Shown here: piece after piece, positions 39,495 to 47,848 of the stretch
How positions within the stretch are numbered: the first letter of the stretch is position 1
How the letters are laid out: each line of letters begins with the position of its first letter
Assembly (NCBI GenBank): GCA_031403155.1
Contig: JANNSX010000340.1
Span: forward strand, 1-52,661
Source of the DNA: JANNSX01 sp031403155
GTDB taxonomy: Bacteria; Pseudomonadota; Alphaproteobacteria; Rhizobiales; Hyphomicrobiaceae
DNA: 52,661 nt
Direction: 5' to 3'
Translations under genes and position numbers: made by a program
Notes under the pieces: model-generated
The model's database searches: none
The model's input: the letters and a program-made list of their open reading frames with translations, nothing else
What the model was told of the DNA's origin: nothing

Positions 39495-40925
39495 TCACCG
39501 GGTAGGGCGCTCGACGGCCTCCCGATCGGGCAGGCGCACGCGGAAGGTGGTGCCTGTCCCGGTTTCGACGAGTTCCACCTCGCCGCCATGCGCTCTCACA
39601 AGCTCGGCGACAATAGCGAGCCCGAGCCCGGTGCCCCCGGCCCTGGCGCTGCCTTGAAAGGCCTCGAAGAGATGGCTGCGGGCCCGCTCCGGAATGCCCG
39701 GCCCATTGTCCGAAACATCGATCACGACTACCCGCCCATTGCGCCGGGCCATGATGGCGATACGACGCTCGCCCGCGCCCGTTTCCGCCTGGAGCACCTG
39801 GGCAGCGTTCACCAGGAGGTTGGACAGCACGCGGTAGAGCTGGTCGGGATCGGCGTCGATCTCGAGACCTGCCGGCACATCGATCGAGACCTTGATCGCC
39901 CCCTTGGCGATTGGCCCCTGCTCCTCGACCAGGCCCTGCACCAGGGGCAGAAGCGCCAGACGCCGCCGCTCGGGCGCCGGTTCCGTCGCCTGGCCATAGC
40001 GCAGCGTATCAGCGCACAGCCGGATCGCCCGGTCGAGGGAGGCGATGAGGCGGGGCGTGACGCGCTGGACGGTCGGGTCCTGGACGGTGCCCAGGCGGTC
40101 CGAGATGAGCTGGGCGGTGGCCAGCAAATTGCGCAGATCGTGATTGATCTTGCTGACTGCTAGTCCGAGCGCCGCGAGCCGCGTCTTCTGCTGCAGCGTC
40201 GAAGCGAGTTCGGACTGCATCGCCGAAAGCTCCTGCTCGGCGATGCCGATCTCGTCGCGCCGCCCCGAAGGCCGGATGATCCGGTCGGCGATCTCGGGGC
40301 GTTCGCTGAAGGCCACCATGCTGTCCGTCAACCGGCGCATCGGGCGAACCAGCAATCGATGTAGCGCCAGGTAGACGAGCGCCGCCGTCACCAGCGAGAT
40401 GACAATCGACAGCCAGAGAATGTTGAGCGCAAAACCGATCATCGCCGCCTTCAGAGGCGCTTCCGACATAATGATCTCGATGAAGTCGCCGGCATTCATG
40501 CCGGGCTCGCCGACGATGCGGATGGTGCGGCCGGCAGGCGTGATGAAGACGCGAAGTCCATCCCAGATTTTTTTGATGACGCCGTCGGTTCTGAGATCGT
40601 AGTGCTCGTCGATCTCGGGTGGCATCTCCTCGGCCAGGATCAGCAAGCGCTGATCATTCGTCTTCATAGCGACGCCGCGCACGGAAGCCGATCGCAGAAG
40701 CTCCTCGCGAAGCATCTCCGGCAACGCCCCATCGGGCGCGGCCTTGGCAGCGATCGAGGCGATCTGTGCCGCCTCCAGACGGTCCATCAGCCAGTTGATG
40801 CGGAAATTGGCGATCGAGGGGACGAAGATCAGCACCTCCGCCAGCATGACGAACAGCGACGTCAGCAGCAGGAGCTTGCCCGACAGGCCGAGTCCGGATC
40901 GCGAGGTTTGCTGTGGAGCGCTCAT
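39495..40925 (-). CDS. Sensor histidine kinase
   Basis: A 476-residue membrane histidine kinase. A helix near residues 17-38, a periplasmic sensor region of about 115 residues, a second helix near 160-187, then a HAMP linker (RPMRRLTDSMVAFSE). The phosphoacceptor motif is KINHDLRNLL (His262), followed by the ATPase core with NLLVNAAQV (N box), DVSDNGPGIP (G1) and GTGLGLAIVAELV (G2). No response regulator lies next to it, so its partner is elsewhere. It starts eight bases after the flavoprotein gene, suggesting one transcript with the upstream TVP38 and oxidoreductase genes. Confidence 0.9.
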   Translation of the reverse strand: MSAPQQTSRSGLGLSGKLLLLTSLFVMLAEVLIFVPSIANFRINWLMDRLEAAQIASIAAKAAPDGALPEMLREELLRSASVRGVAMKTNDQRLLILAEEMPPEIDEHYDLRTDGVIKKIWDGLRVFITPAGRTIRIVGEPGMNAGDFIEIIMSEAPLKAAMIGFALNILWLSIVISLVTAALVYLALHRLLVRPMRRLTDSMVAFSERPEIADRIIRPSGRRDEIGIAEQELSAMQSELASTLQQKTRLAALGLAVSKINHDLRNLLATAQLISDRLGTVQDPTVQRVTPRLIASLDRAIRLCADTLRYGQATEPAPERRRLALLPLVQGLVEEQGPIAKGAIKVSIDVPAGLEIDADPDQLYRVLSNLLVNAAQVLQAETGAGERRIAIMARRNGRVVVIDVSDNGPGIPERARSHLFEAFQGSARAGGTGLGLAIVAELVRAHGGEVELVETGTGTTFRVRLPDREAVERPTR

Positions 40926-40932
40926 TGGTGGT

Positions 40933-42369
40933 CTACGCGCCGCGTATCCCGCCCAAGAGGCGCAACGCCGTCTTGACCCAGGGGTTGCCGATCTTGGAGG
41001 CGAAGAAGGTTGTCGCCGCCCGGCGATTGATCTCAGCCAGCGTCGGATAGGGCGCTACATACTGCGCCATGGCCTTGATGTTGAGGCCCGCCGAGATGGC
41101 GAGCGACCAGGTGTGGATGAGCTCGCCCGCCTCCGCACCCAGAATGCTCGCGCCCAAGATGCGGCCATCGCGCGTGGTGATGACTTTCACGAAGCCCTCC
41201 GTCGTGTGTTCTGCCTGGGCCCGATCGTTCTCGGCATAGGGCCAGCGCAGCACGCTCAGCCGGTTGCCGTACTGCTTGCGCGCCGCCTCCTCGCTCAAGC
41301 CCACATGGGCAAGCTCGGGGTCTGTGTAGGTGACCCAGGGGATGACGCCGCTGTCGACTTTCGCCGGCAGGCGGAATAGCGCTCGCCGAATGACGATGCC
41401 AGCATGGTAGTTTGCGACATGCGTGAACTGCGGGCCCCCCGTCACGTCACCGATCGCATAGACGGATTTGTTCGAGGTGACTAGGCCGCTCGAGACTTTG
41501 ATGCCGGTACGGTCGTGCTTGATGCCGGCCTCGTCGAGCCCGAGCCCCTCCGTGTTGGGACGCCGTCCCGTTGCGATGAACAGATGACTGGCATCGAGCA
41601 CGTCGTTCTCGCCGCCAGCCGAAACCGAGACTCGGACACCGCCACCCTCGCGCGGCGTGATGCCGTCGATCTTGACGCCCTGGCCGATGACGAGGCCCTC
41701 CTGCCGGAGCCGCTCGATCAGCGGCTCGGTCAGCTCGGGATCGTCCTTGCCGAGCATCTTCATGGCTTCGAGCACGGTCACGCGCGAACCCAGCCTCAGA
41801 TAGGCTTGCGCGATCTCGACGCCGATCGGGCCGCCCCCGATGACGATCAGGTGCTCGATGCGCTCACCCTGCTCGAAGATCGTCTCGTTGGTGAAGTAGG
41901 GCACGGAGTCGAGGCCGGGAATGGGGGGAATGACGGGCGAGGAGCCCGTCGCGACGACGAAGCGGCGCGCCTTGATCGCGTAGTCGCCCGCTTCAACCGT
42001 GTTCTTGCCGGTGAAGCGGCCGGGCGCCAGGATGACCTTGACGCCGAGGCCGGTGAAGCGCTCGACGGAGTCGTTGGGCTCGATGGCCCGGATGACGCCC
42101 TGGATGTGCGCCGCGACTGCCTTGGGATTGACGGCAGGGGTCGCGGGATTGATACCGAACGGACGGGTCGTGCGCATGCGGTGTGCGCTCTTGGCGGCGG
42201 CGATCAGCGACTTCGACGGAACGCAGCCGGACCACAGGCAATCGCCCCCCATGCGCGCCTTCTCGATCAGCACCACCTTGGCACCGAGCTGGGCGGCCGC
42301 GGCGGCAACGCTCAACCCCCCGGAGCCCGCGCCGATGATGCAGAGATCCACAGACAGCCGCTCGCTCAT
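40933..42369 (-). CDS. FAD-dependent pyridine nucleotide-disulfide reductase
   Basis: A 478-residue class I flavin disulfide reductase (relatives: dihydrolipoyl dehydrogenase, mercuric reductase). It has an FAD-binding GAGSGG (residues 13-18), the redox pair GGDCLWSGCVPSK (Cys44/Cys49), an NAD(P)-binding GGGPIG, a second FAD motif (YAIGDVTGG), and the C-terminal dimer region. No heavy-metal domain or C-terminal Cys pair of MerA is seen, so mercury reduction is not supported. Such proteins are often paired with TVP38 genes, as here; the substrate is unknown. Confidence 0.88.
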   Translation of the reverse strand: MSERLSVDLCIIGAGSGGLSVAAAAAQLGAKVVLIEKARMGGDCLWSGCVPSKSLIAAAKSAHRMRTTRPFGINPATPAVNPKAVAAHIQGVIRAIEPNDSVERFTGLGVKVILAPGRFTGKNTVEAGDYAIKARRFVVATGSSPVIPPIPGLDSVPYFTNETIFEQGERIEHLIVIGGGPIGVEIAQAYLRLGSRVTVLEAMKMLGKDDPELTEPLIERLRQEGLVIGQGVKIDGITPREGGGVRVSVSAGGENDVLDASHLFIATGRRPNTEGLGLDEAGIKHDRTGIKVSSGLVTSNKSVYAIGDVTGGPQFTHVANYHAGIVIRRALFRLPAKVDSGVIPWVTYTDPELAHVGLSEEAARKQYGNRLSVLRWPYAENDRAQAEHTTEGFVKVITTRDGRILGASILGAEAGELIHTWSLAISAGLNIKAMAQYVAPYPTLAEINRRAATTFFASKIGNPWVKTALRLLGGIRGA

Positions 42370-42454
42370 GAGGCTCCTCCCCCGGTGACGCCCGCACCGG
42401 TGACGACACGCTTCTAACCCAAGTTGGACGGAATTTCGAATGCGTTCCTGGCCG

Positions 42455-43255
42455 CTAACCAGCCTTGCCGGGCCACCATCGCTTGAGAACGATGGGCAAC
42501 AAGGCGATCAAGGCCAAGGCGGCGAAGGCGATGGTGAGCCGGCCGAGCGGCAGCGCGCTCGTATCGATACCGAAGCCGCATTCGAGCGTTGGCTCGTTGG
42601 CTTGCCGTGCGAGGCAAGCAAGGTGCGCCTCATGTTGCGCCCCGATGGCAAGGCCCAGGCCCGATCCGAAATAGGAGAACGCATAAGTCGCGGGCAAGAT
42701 GCCAACGAGCGTTCCGATCAGATAAGTCGGGAAGCGGACCCCCAGCAGCGCCGGCACGACATTGACGACGAAGAAGGGGAAAGCCGGCACTAGGCGGAGG
42801 AAGAGCATGTAGCTCAGCGCATTCTGCTCAAATCCCGCCTTGAGCCGCTGCAGCCAAGGCCCGGCACGCTCGGCCAGGAGCCGGCCCAGCGACGTCTGCA
42901 CGATCCAGAACACGATCGAAGCGCCGATGGTGGCGGCGATGACGGTCGCGCTGCCGCCCCAGAGCCAGCCGAAGAGAACGCCGCCGGCCAGTGTCGCAAT
43001 CGCCCCGCCCGGCAGCGACAGGGCAATGACCGCGATGTAGATGAGCATGTACAGCAACAACGATGCCCAAAAGTTCGCCGCGATCGTTGCCCGCAAGTGG
43101 TCATAGTGCGCGGCCAGATGCTCGAGCGACAGATAGCGATGCCAGCCCATGGCGTAGCCCAAGAGCGCCGCCGCGATCATGGCGGCGAGCGGGAGATAGC
43201 GCGCCAGTCCGCCCGGCTTGTCCGCACTCGCCATCGTTTGCCCCGCCTCAGACAT
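42455..43255 (-). CDS. TVP38/TMEM64 (VTT) family membrane protein
   Basis: A 266-residue polytopic membrane protein with about six helices. The VTT/SNARE-associated core shows LSLPGGAIATLAGGVLFGWLWG and FLRLVPAFPFFVVNVVPALLGVRFPTYLIGTLVGILP, as in the TVP38/DedA-like family linked to lipid movement and membrane homeostasis. The start at 43255 overlaps the DUF547 stop by eight bases. The following flavin oxidoreductase is 85 bases away. TVP38 plus disulfide-reductase pairs are common in proteobacteria, but their joint role is not established. Confidence 0.88.
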   Translation of the reverse strand: MSEAGQTMASADKPGGLARYLPLAAMIAAALLGYAMGWHRYLSLEHLAAHYDHLRATIAANFWASLLLYMLIYIAVIALSLPGGAIATLAGGVLFGWLWGGSATVIAATIGASIVFWIVQTSLGRLLAERAGPWLQRLKAGFEQNALSYMLFLRLVPAFPFFVVNVVPALLGVRFPTYLIGTLVGILPATYAFSYFGSGLGLAIGAQHEAHLACLARQANEPTLECGFGIDTSALPLGRLTIAFAALALIALLPIVLKRWWPGKAG

Positions 43256-44108
43256 CGTTCAAGGACCAATCATAGGCATATCCGGCAATCGACGACACGC
43301 CGGAAAGCGCGGTCGCCAGCGTTGCATCGGCATTCGCGCGCAGATGGTTCAGGACACCCCGCTCGCTGCCTCCGAAATCATCCTGGAACCACTCGTAGAT
43401 ACTCGAGACCGTCAGCCCGTTGGTCGCCACTGACACACCACGCGGGTGATTGATGTAAGCCCGCGCCGCCCGCTCGAGGGATGCTTCGAGCGTATCGGGC
43501 TCGAAGGGTTTCACCTGCAGATCGGGACAGCCGATCGAGGCGCAGTTGAGGGCATAGTGGATGCGCGGATCGCGGAACACCGGGCGGAGAATCTCATGCT
43601 CGATGTCGTCGAGGCTGAGGTCGATGCCGGCGACCCGGACGACCTTGGCCGACCAAGGCCCGCCCGTGAATGCCGACAACAGGCTGCCGCCGAGATCGAT
43701 GTCCTTGATCGAGCGGATCGGAAAGTGCGCGAGCACGATGTCGATTGTCTTGGCATTGTAGAGGTTGGTCCAGAAAGCGATCTGGCCCTGCCGGCCGAGG
43801 GTGGACGGATCGGCGGCCTGCAGCATCGCCAGATACTCCGCCAGCTCCGGCCGGCCCGAAGCCTTGAATGCGGCGTAGCCGACGCGGGCGACACCATCTC
43901 CGCCGGGCTTCACATAGCCCTTGAGCAGACTGCCCCATACCGCGTGATCGAGCCGCACGGATGCTTCGCCCAAGGCGGCGGCGAACCTCTGCCGTAAGCT
44001 CGCGGCGTACGCCGATCCCGTGCTGGCCAGCACTGCGAGCGTCCCACAGCCGAGGCCGGCAAGAATGGCGCGTCGGGTCGTCAGGCCAATCGAGGGTAAA
44101 TGCGCCAT
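43248..44108 (-). CDS. DUF547 protein, Tat-exported
   Basis: A 286-residue protein. The start at 44108 has GGGAGG upstream; the N-terminus (LTTRRAILAGLGCGTLAVLASTG) has the twin-arginine pattern and hydrophobic core of a Tat signal. The DUF547 domain follows with RQGQIAFWTNLYNAKTIDIVL, FRDPRIHYALNCASIGCPDLQVKPFEP and LERAARAYINHPRGV. Family function is uncertain, though the Asn-Cys-..Cys segment is conserved and may be catalytic or metal-binding. It is the first gene of the four-gene minus-strand set ending with the histidine kinase. Confidence 0.88.
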   Translation of the reverse strand: MAHLPSIGLTTRRAILAGLGCGTLAVLASTGSAYAASLRQRFAAALGEASVRLDHAVWGSLLKGYVKPGGDGVARVGYAAFKASGRPELAEYLAMLQAADPSTLGRQGQIAFWTNLYNAKTIDIVLAHFPIRSIKDIDLGGSLLSAFTGGPWSAKVVRVAGIDLSLDDIEHEILRPVFRDPRIHYALNCASIGCPDLQVKPFEPDTLEASLERAARAYINHPRGVSVATNGLTVSSIYEWFQDDFGGSERGVLNHLRANADATLATALSGVSSIAGYAYDWSLNDV

Positions 44109-44261
44109 GTCGCCTCCCAGTGCTGCCAACGCCGGCACCGATCGCCTGCATAGGCGGAGATGGGGGCCGGCGCACGTCGAGACCTCGCCTTTTCAAGCAC
44201 ACGTGATGGGTCGTTAGAATCGTTGACCACGTGACCTGAGTGCTGCCACCGCATCCGCCGT

Positions 44262-44291
44262 TTGACTTTCCCGAGGCCTCCCCCTTATAAG
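44262..44291 (+). promoter_or_regulatory. Probable sigma-70-type promoter of rpmH
   Basis: TTGACT (44262-44267) and TATAAG (44286-44291) are separated by 18 bases and lie about 100 bases before the rpmH start. No gene is coded between them and rpmH. It is a good match to the vegetative consensus and the right place for the ribosomal-protein gene. Confidence 0.65.
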
Positions 44292-44390
44292 CAGCGCCAT
44301 CACTTTTGCATGGGAGGCCCGCCCGGCCCGGCACGCTGCCGAGGGACCGGGTTGCATTGGCCCCGATTGCCGTCACGGGAGATTTCGGTC

Positions 44391-44525
44391 GTGAAGAGGA
44401 CTTATCAGCCGAGCAAGCTCGTCCGCAAACGCCGGCACGGCTTCCGCCAACGCATGTCGACCCGGGGTGGCAGGCTCGTCCTGGCGCGCCGCCGGTCCAA
44501 GGGGCGCAAGCGTCTGTCGGCCTAA
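44391..44525 (+). CDS. rpmH: 50S ribosomal protein L34
   Basis: A 44-residue, highly basic ribosomal protein of exactly the usual length: KRTYQPSKLVRKRRHGFRQR, then MSTRGGRLVLARRRSKGRKRL. It starts with GTG at 44391 after a GGGAG site. It is followed by rnpA, the conserved bacterial order. A longer frame from 44262 is a shadow through the promoter. Confidence 0.97.
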   Translation: MKRTYQPSKLVRKRRHGFRQRMSTRGGRLVLARRRSKGRKRLSA

Positions 44526-44622
44526 GTGCTTCCGGAAAAGTGCGAAGCGGTTTTCCGAAGAGAAGCACGACAACCCAGACTGTAGGGTGTTGGAGTGATT
44601 GAACCAATCACGGAAACACCCT
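44526..44622. repeat. Dispersed palindromic repeat between rpmH and rnpA
   Basis: Two adjacent hairpin structures fill the gap. The first (about 44527-44568) has GTGCTTC and GAAGCAC ends with an inner GAAAAG...GGTTTTC pairing, a pattern known from dispersed rhizobial intergenic palindromes. The second (44585-44622) pairs GGGTGTT with AACACCC and TGATTG with CAATCA. No gene is coded. They may act as transcript spacers or stabilisers between rpmH and rnpA. Confidence 0.6.
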
Positions 44623-44624
44623 AA

Positions 44625-45002
44625 GTGCCGGAGCGGGCTCAATTTTCTCTCGTCACGCTGCGCAAGAGGGCCGAGTTTCTGGCCGTGCGTGGCGGCGCCA
44701 AATGGGCGACGCCAGCATTCGTGCTCGAGGCGAAATCGCGCCCGGCCTCGCCTGGGATCGACCCCTCGCCGCGTTTCGGGTTGACCGTCACGAAGAAGCT
44801 CGGGCCGGCAGTCGTGCGCAATCGGATCCGCCGGCGGCTCAGAGAGGCTCTGCGTGCGGGAGCGTTCGACAAAGCCTGTCAGGGATACGACTACGTAGTG
44901 ATCGGTCGTCCGGCTGCGCTGAAGCGGCCGTTCGACCAGCTCGTCGCGGACGTCCGGATGGCGCTCGGGAAGGTCCACGGCAAGCCACGGGCCCCGGATT
45001 GA
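44625..45002 (+). CDS. rnpA: Ribonuclease P protein component
   Basis: A 125-residue RNase P protein subunit that helps the RNA subunit mature tRNA 5' ends. It shows LRKRAEFLAVRGG, FGLTVTKKLGPAVVRNRIRRRLREALR with the diagnostic RNR box, and a C-terminal helix. It starts with GTG at 44625. The central loop (residues about 33-52) is somewhat long but normal for alphaproteobacteria. Confidence 0.95.
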   Translation: MPERAQFSLVTLRKRAEFLAVRGGAKWATPAFVLEAKSRPASPGIDPSPRFGLTVTKKLGPAVVRNRIRRRLREALRAGAFDKACQGYDYVVIGRPAALKRPFDQLVADVRMALGKVHGKPRAPD

Positions 45003-45114
45003 GCCCGCTGCGCGCACGTGGCCGTGGCAATTTCCGGCAACTTCGGTTATTGCGGCGACCAACCATCGCGCCTTAACCAAGGCCGCCACACCTCACCAAG
45101 GCGCTCCAGGGCTC

Positions 45115-46929
45115 ATGCAGCAACCTGAAAACAATCGCAACTTCATCCTCGCCATCGTGCTCTCGATGCTGGTGCTCGTCGGCTGGCAGGTGTTTTACGC
45201 CGGGCCGAAGATCGAGGAGGATCAGAAGCGGCGCGAGCAGCTCGAGCAGGCCCAGAAGCAACCGGGCGCCTCAACCGACGCGAGCACGGCGCCCGACGCG
45301 CCGGGATCGGCGACCATGAGCCCGGCGACCGATGTCCTCAAACCGCGGGCGGAAATTCTTGCCGCGGCGCCCCGCGTCGCCATCGACAACCCGGAGCTCA
45401 CGGGCTCGATTTCCCTGAAGGGTGGGCGGATCGACGACCTCGTGCTGCGCAAGTATCGCGAGACGACAAACCCGGCCAGCGCCAACGTCGTCCTGTTCTC
45501 CCCCTCGGGCACGGATGGCGCCTTCTACGCCGAGTTCGGCTGGACCAGCGCCACGCCCGGGCTGAAGTTGCCGGGCCACGACACACCCTGGTCGCGCGAG
45601 GGAGAAGGTCCGCTGACGGCGGCCAAGCCCGTCACGCTCACCTGGGACAATGGCGAGGGCCTCGTGTTCCGGCGGACCATCGCGGTCGACGAGCAGTACA
45701 TGTTCACGGTGCGCGACGAGGTGCGCAACGCAGGCAGCGCGCCCGTGTCCCTGGTTCCCTACGGCCTTATTTCCCGCCACGGCGAGCCCAAGGTCGAAGG
45801 CTTCTTCGTGCTGCACGAGGGCATGGTCGGCGTGCTGACCGACGGCAAGCTGCAGGAGTACAAATATTCCGATCTCGCGGAGGACGGAGCCGCCGCCTTC
45901 AAGAGCACGGGCGGCTGGCTCGGCATCACGGACAAGTATTGGGCTGCCGCACTTGTTCCCAACCAGCAGAAGCCGGTCTCGGCGAATTTCAAACGCTTCC
46001 AGGACAAGAAGGTCGCCTATCAGGCCGACTATGCCCTCGAGGCCGTGACGGTGGCGCCCGGCGCCACCGAAAGCGTCGAGGCGCGCCTGTTCGCCGGTGC
46101 CAAGGAGGTCCGCCCAATCGATGCTTACGAGGAGAAGCTCGGCATCCACAATTTCAACAAGCTCATCGACTGGGGCTGGTTCCACTACCTGACGCGGCCG
46201 CTCTTCTACGTCATCGACTGGATCTACAAGCTCGTCGGCAATTTCGGTCTCGCCATCCTCGGCGTCACCGTGCTCGTGAAGCTGCTGTTCTTCCCGCTGG
46301 CCAACAAGAGCTACGCGGCGATGAGCAAGATGAAGCTGCTGCAGCCGGAAATGCAGAAGATCCAGGAGCGCTTCAAGGACGATCGCATGAAGCAGCAGCA
46401 GGCGATCATGGAACTCTACAAGAAGGAGAAGGTGAGCCCGCTCTCCGGCTGTCTGCCGATCATCGTGCAGATTCCCGTCTTCTTCGCGCTCTACAAGGTG
46501 CTGTTCATCACCATCGAGATGCGGCATGCGCCCTTCTTCGGCTGGATCAGGGATCTCTCGGCACCCGATCCAACGACCATTTTCAATCTCTTCGGCCTCA
46601 TTCCCTGGCAGCCGCCACAGCTCCTGATGCTCGGCATCTGGCCGCTCGTCATGGGCGTCACCATGTGGCTGCAGATGAAGCTCAACCCGCCCCCGCCCGA
46701 TCCGGTGCAGGCGCGCATCTTCGCCTGGATGCCGGTCATTTTCACCTTCATGCTGGGGAGCTTTCCGGCCGGCCTCGTCATCTACTGGGCCTGGAACAAC
46801 ACGCTGTCGATCCTGCAGCAAAGCTTCATCATGAGCCGGCATGGGGTTCAGATAAAGCTCTGGGACCACCTCATGGACGATATCGGCTGGATCTGGGGCA
46901 GAAACAGCAACGAGAAAAACAAAGCGTGA
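45115..46929 (+). CDS. yidC: Membrane protein insertase YidC
   Basis: A 604-residue insertase with the proteobacterial layout: a first transmembrane helix (NFILAIVLSMLVLVGWQVF), a long periplasmic beta-sandwich (residues about 75-340), and the conserved five-helix core from about residue 355 with NFGLAILGVTVLVKLLFFPL and MQKIQERFKDDRMKQQQAIMELYKKEKVSPLSGCLPIIVQIPVFFALYKVL split across the coiled-coil and groove. It inserts membrane proteins alone or with Sec. A yidD gene is not seen in the 112-base gap after rnpA. Confidence 0.96.
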   Translation: MQQPENNRNFILAIVLSMLVLVGWQVFYAGPKIEEDQKRREQLEQAQKQPGASTDASTAPDAPGSATMSPATDVLKPRAEILAAAPRVAIDNPELTGSISLKGGRIDDLVLRKYRETTNPASANVVLFSPSGTDGAFYAEFGWTSATPGLKLPGHDTPWSREGEGPLTAAKPVTLTWDNGEGLVFRRTIAVDEQYMFTVRDEVRNAGSAPVSLVPYGLISRHGEPKVEGFFVLHEGMVGVLTDGKLQEYKYSDLAEDGAAAFKSTGGWLGITDKYWAAALVPNQQKPVSANFKRFQDKKVAYQADYALEAVTVAPGATESVEARLFAGAKEVRPIDAYEEKLGIHNFNKLIDWGWFHYLTRPLFYVIDWIYKLVGNFGLAILGVTVLVKLLFFPLANKSYAAMSKMKLLQPEMQKIQERFKDDRMKQQQAIMELYKKEKVSPLSGCLPIIVQIPVFFALYKVLFITIEMRHAPFFGWIRDLSAPDPTTIFNLFGLIPWQPPQLLMLGIWPLVMGVTMWLQMKLNPPPPDPVQARIFAWMPVIFTFMLGSFPAGLVIYWAWNNTLSILQQSFIMSRHGVQIKLWDHLMDDIGWIWGRNSNEKNKA

Positions 46930-47621
46930 CGCTTCCCCCCGTCGAGCCGTCGAATGGGGACGTGCCAGAACTCCCGCTCCTCGCCACGTTCGAGAAGGAT
47001 GCGCTGCTGCGCGGTGAAGCGCTGTTCCGGCGTGAGTGGACGTTTCTGAAGGGCGCCCCCTCGCTCGCCTACCTACCACCCGAGACCGAGTATGAGATCG
47101 CCTTTGCTGGGCGCTCGAACGTCGGCAAGTCGAGCCTCCTCAACGCGTTGACCGGCCGCAAGAGCCTGGCGCGGACCTCGAATACGCCCGGCCGCACGCA
47201 GGAGCTCAATTACTTCACCACGAAGGACGTGCCGCTCCTCCTGGTCGACATGCCGGGTTACGGGTTTGCCTCGGCGCCCAAGGACAAGGTCGAGGCCTGG
47301 AACCAGCTGATCCGGGAGTACCTCAGGGGCCGCTCCTCGCTGCGCCGCGTGTTCCTGCTGATCGACAGCCGCCACGGCATCAAGGAGATCGACCTCGAGA
47401 TCATGGCGATGCTGGATGAGAGTGCCGTCTCCTACCAGATCGTGCTGACGAAGCTCGACAAGTCCGCGGCTGGGGACCACAGCGGGCTCATCGCGCGGAC
47501 GGCGGCGGCCATTGCCCGGCGCCCAGCGGCGTTTCCGCTGCTCGTGGCGACCTCATCCGAGACGGGCGAGGGCATCGATCGATTGCGTGCCGCGATCGCG
47601 GAGATCACGCTGCAGGGCTGA
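46926..47621 (+). CDS. engB: Ribosome biogenesis GTPase EngB (YihA)
   Basis: A 231-residue EngB/YsxC-family GTPase for large ribosomal subunit assembly. It has G1 AGRSNVGKSS, G2 near TSNTPGRT, G3 DMPGYGFA, G4 TKLDK and a G5-like ATSSETGEG. The GTG start overlaps the yidC stop as GTGA, so it is coupled to yidC. In many Hyphomicrobiales argB follows; here an RTX protein follows instead. Confidence 0.93.
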   Translation: MTLPPVEPSNGDVPELPLLATFEKDALLRGEALFRREWTFLKGAPSLAYLPPETEYEIAFAGRSNVGKSSLLNALTGRKSLARTSNTPGRTQELNYFTTKDVPLLLVDMPGYGFASAPKDKVEAWNQLIREYLRGRSSLRRVFLLIDSRHGIKEIDLEIMAMLDESAVSYQIVLTKLDKSAAGDHSGLIARTAAAIARRPAAFPLLVATSSETGEGIDRLRAAIAEITLQG

Positions 47622-47848
47622 CAGCGCAGCACTCGCCAACTACACAACCAAAAGTTGCACTCGCGTAAATGACTCGTTAATCCGCTACTTCTAGTTTCAT
47701 TCCTGCTCTCTCGCGATTCGCGCAGCACCCGCGGGGAGCGGGCCTGACATTTGCTTGCGATACAATCCACTGCTGGACCGGCCCGCCACTTGGACCTAGT
47801 CTTGCAGGCGGTCAGATGCCTTAGGTGCTGTTTTCAGTCGGGTTTACC

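Noticed and set aside
40933..42369. Mercuric reductase
   Set aside because: The redox pair and fold fit, but the N-terminal metal domain and the C-terminal cysteine pair of MerA are missing and no mer genes are nearby.
45271..47079. 602-aa open frame on the minus strand
   Set aside because: It is antisense to yidC and the start of engB; the composition is that of a shadow frame.
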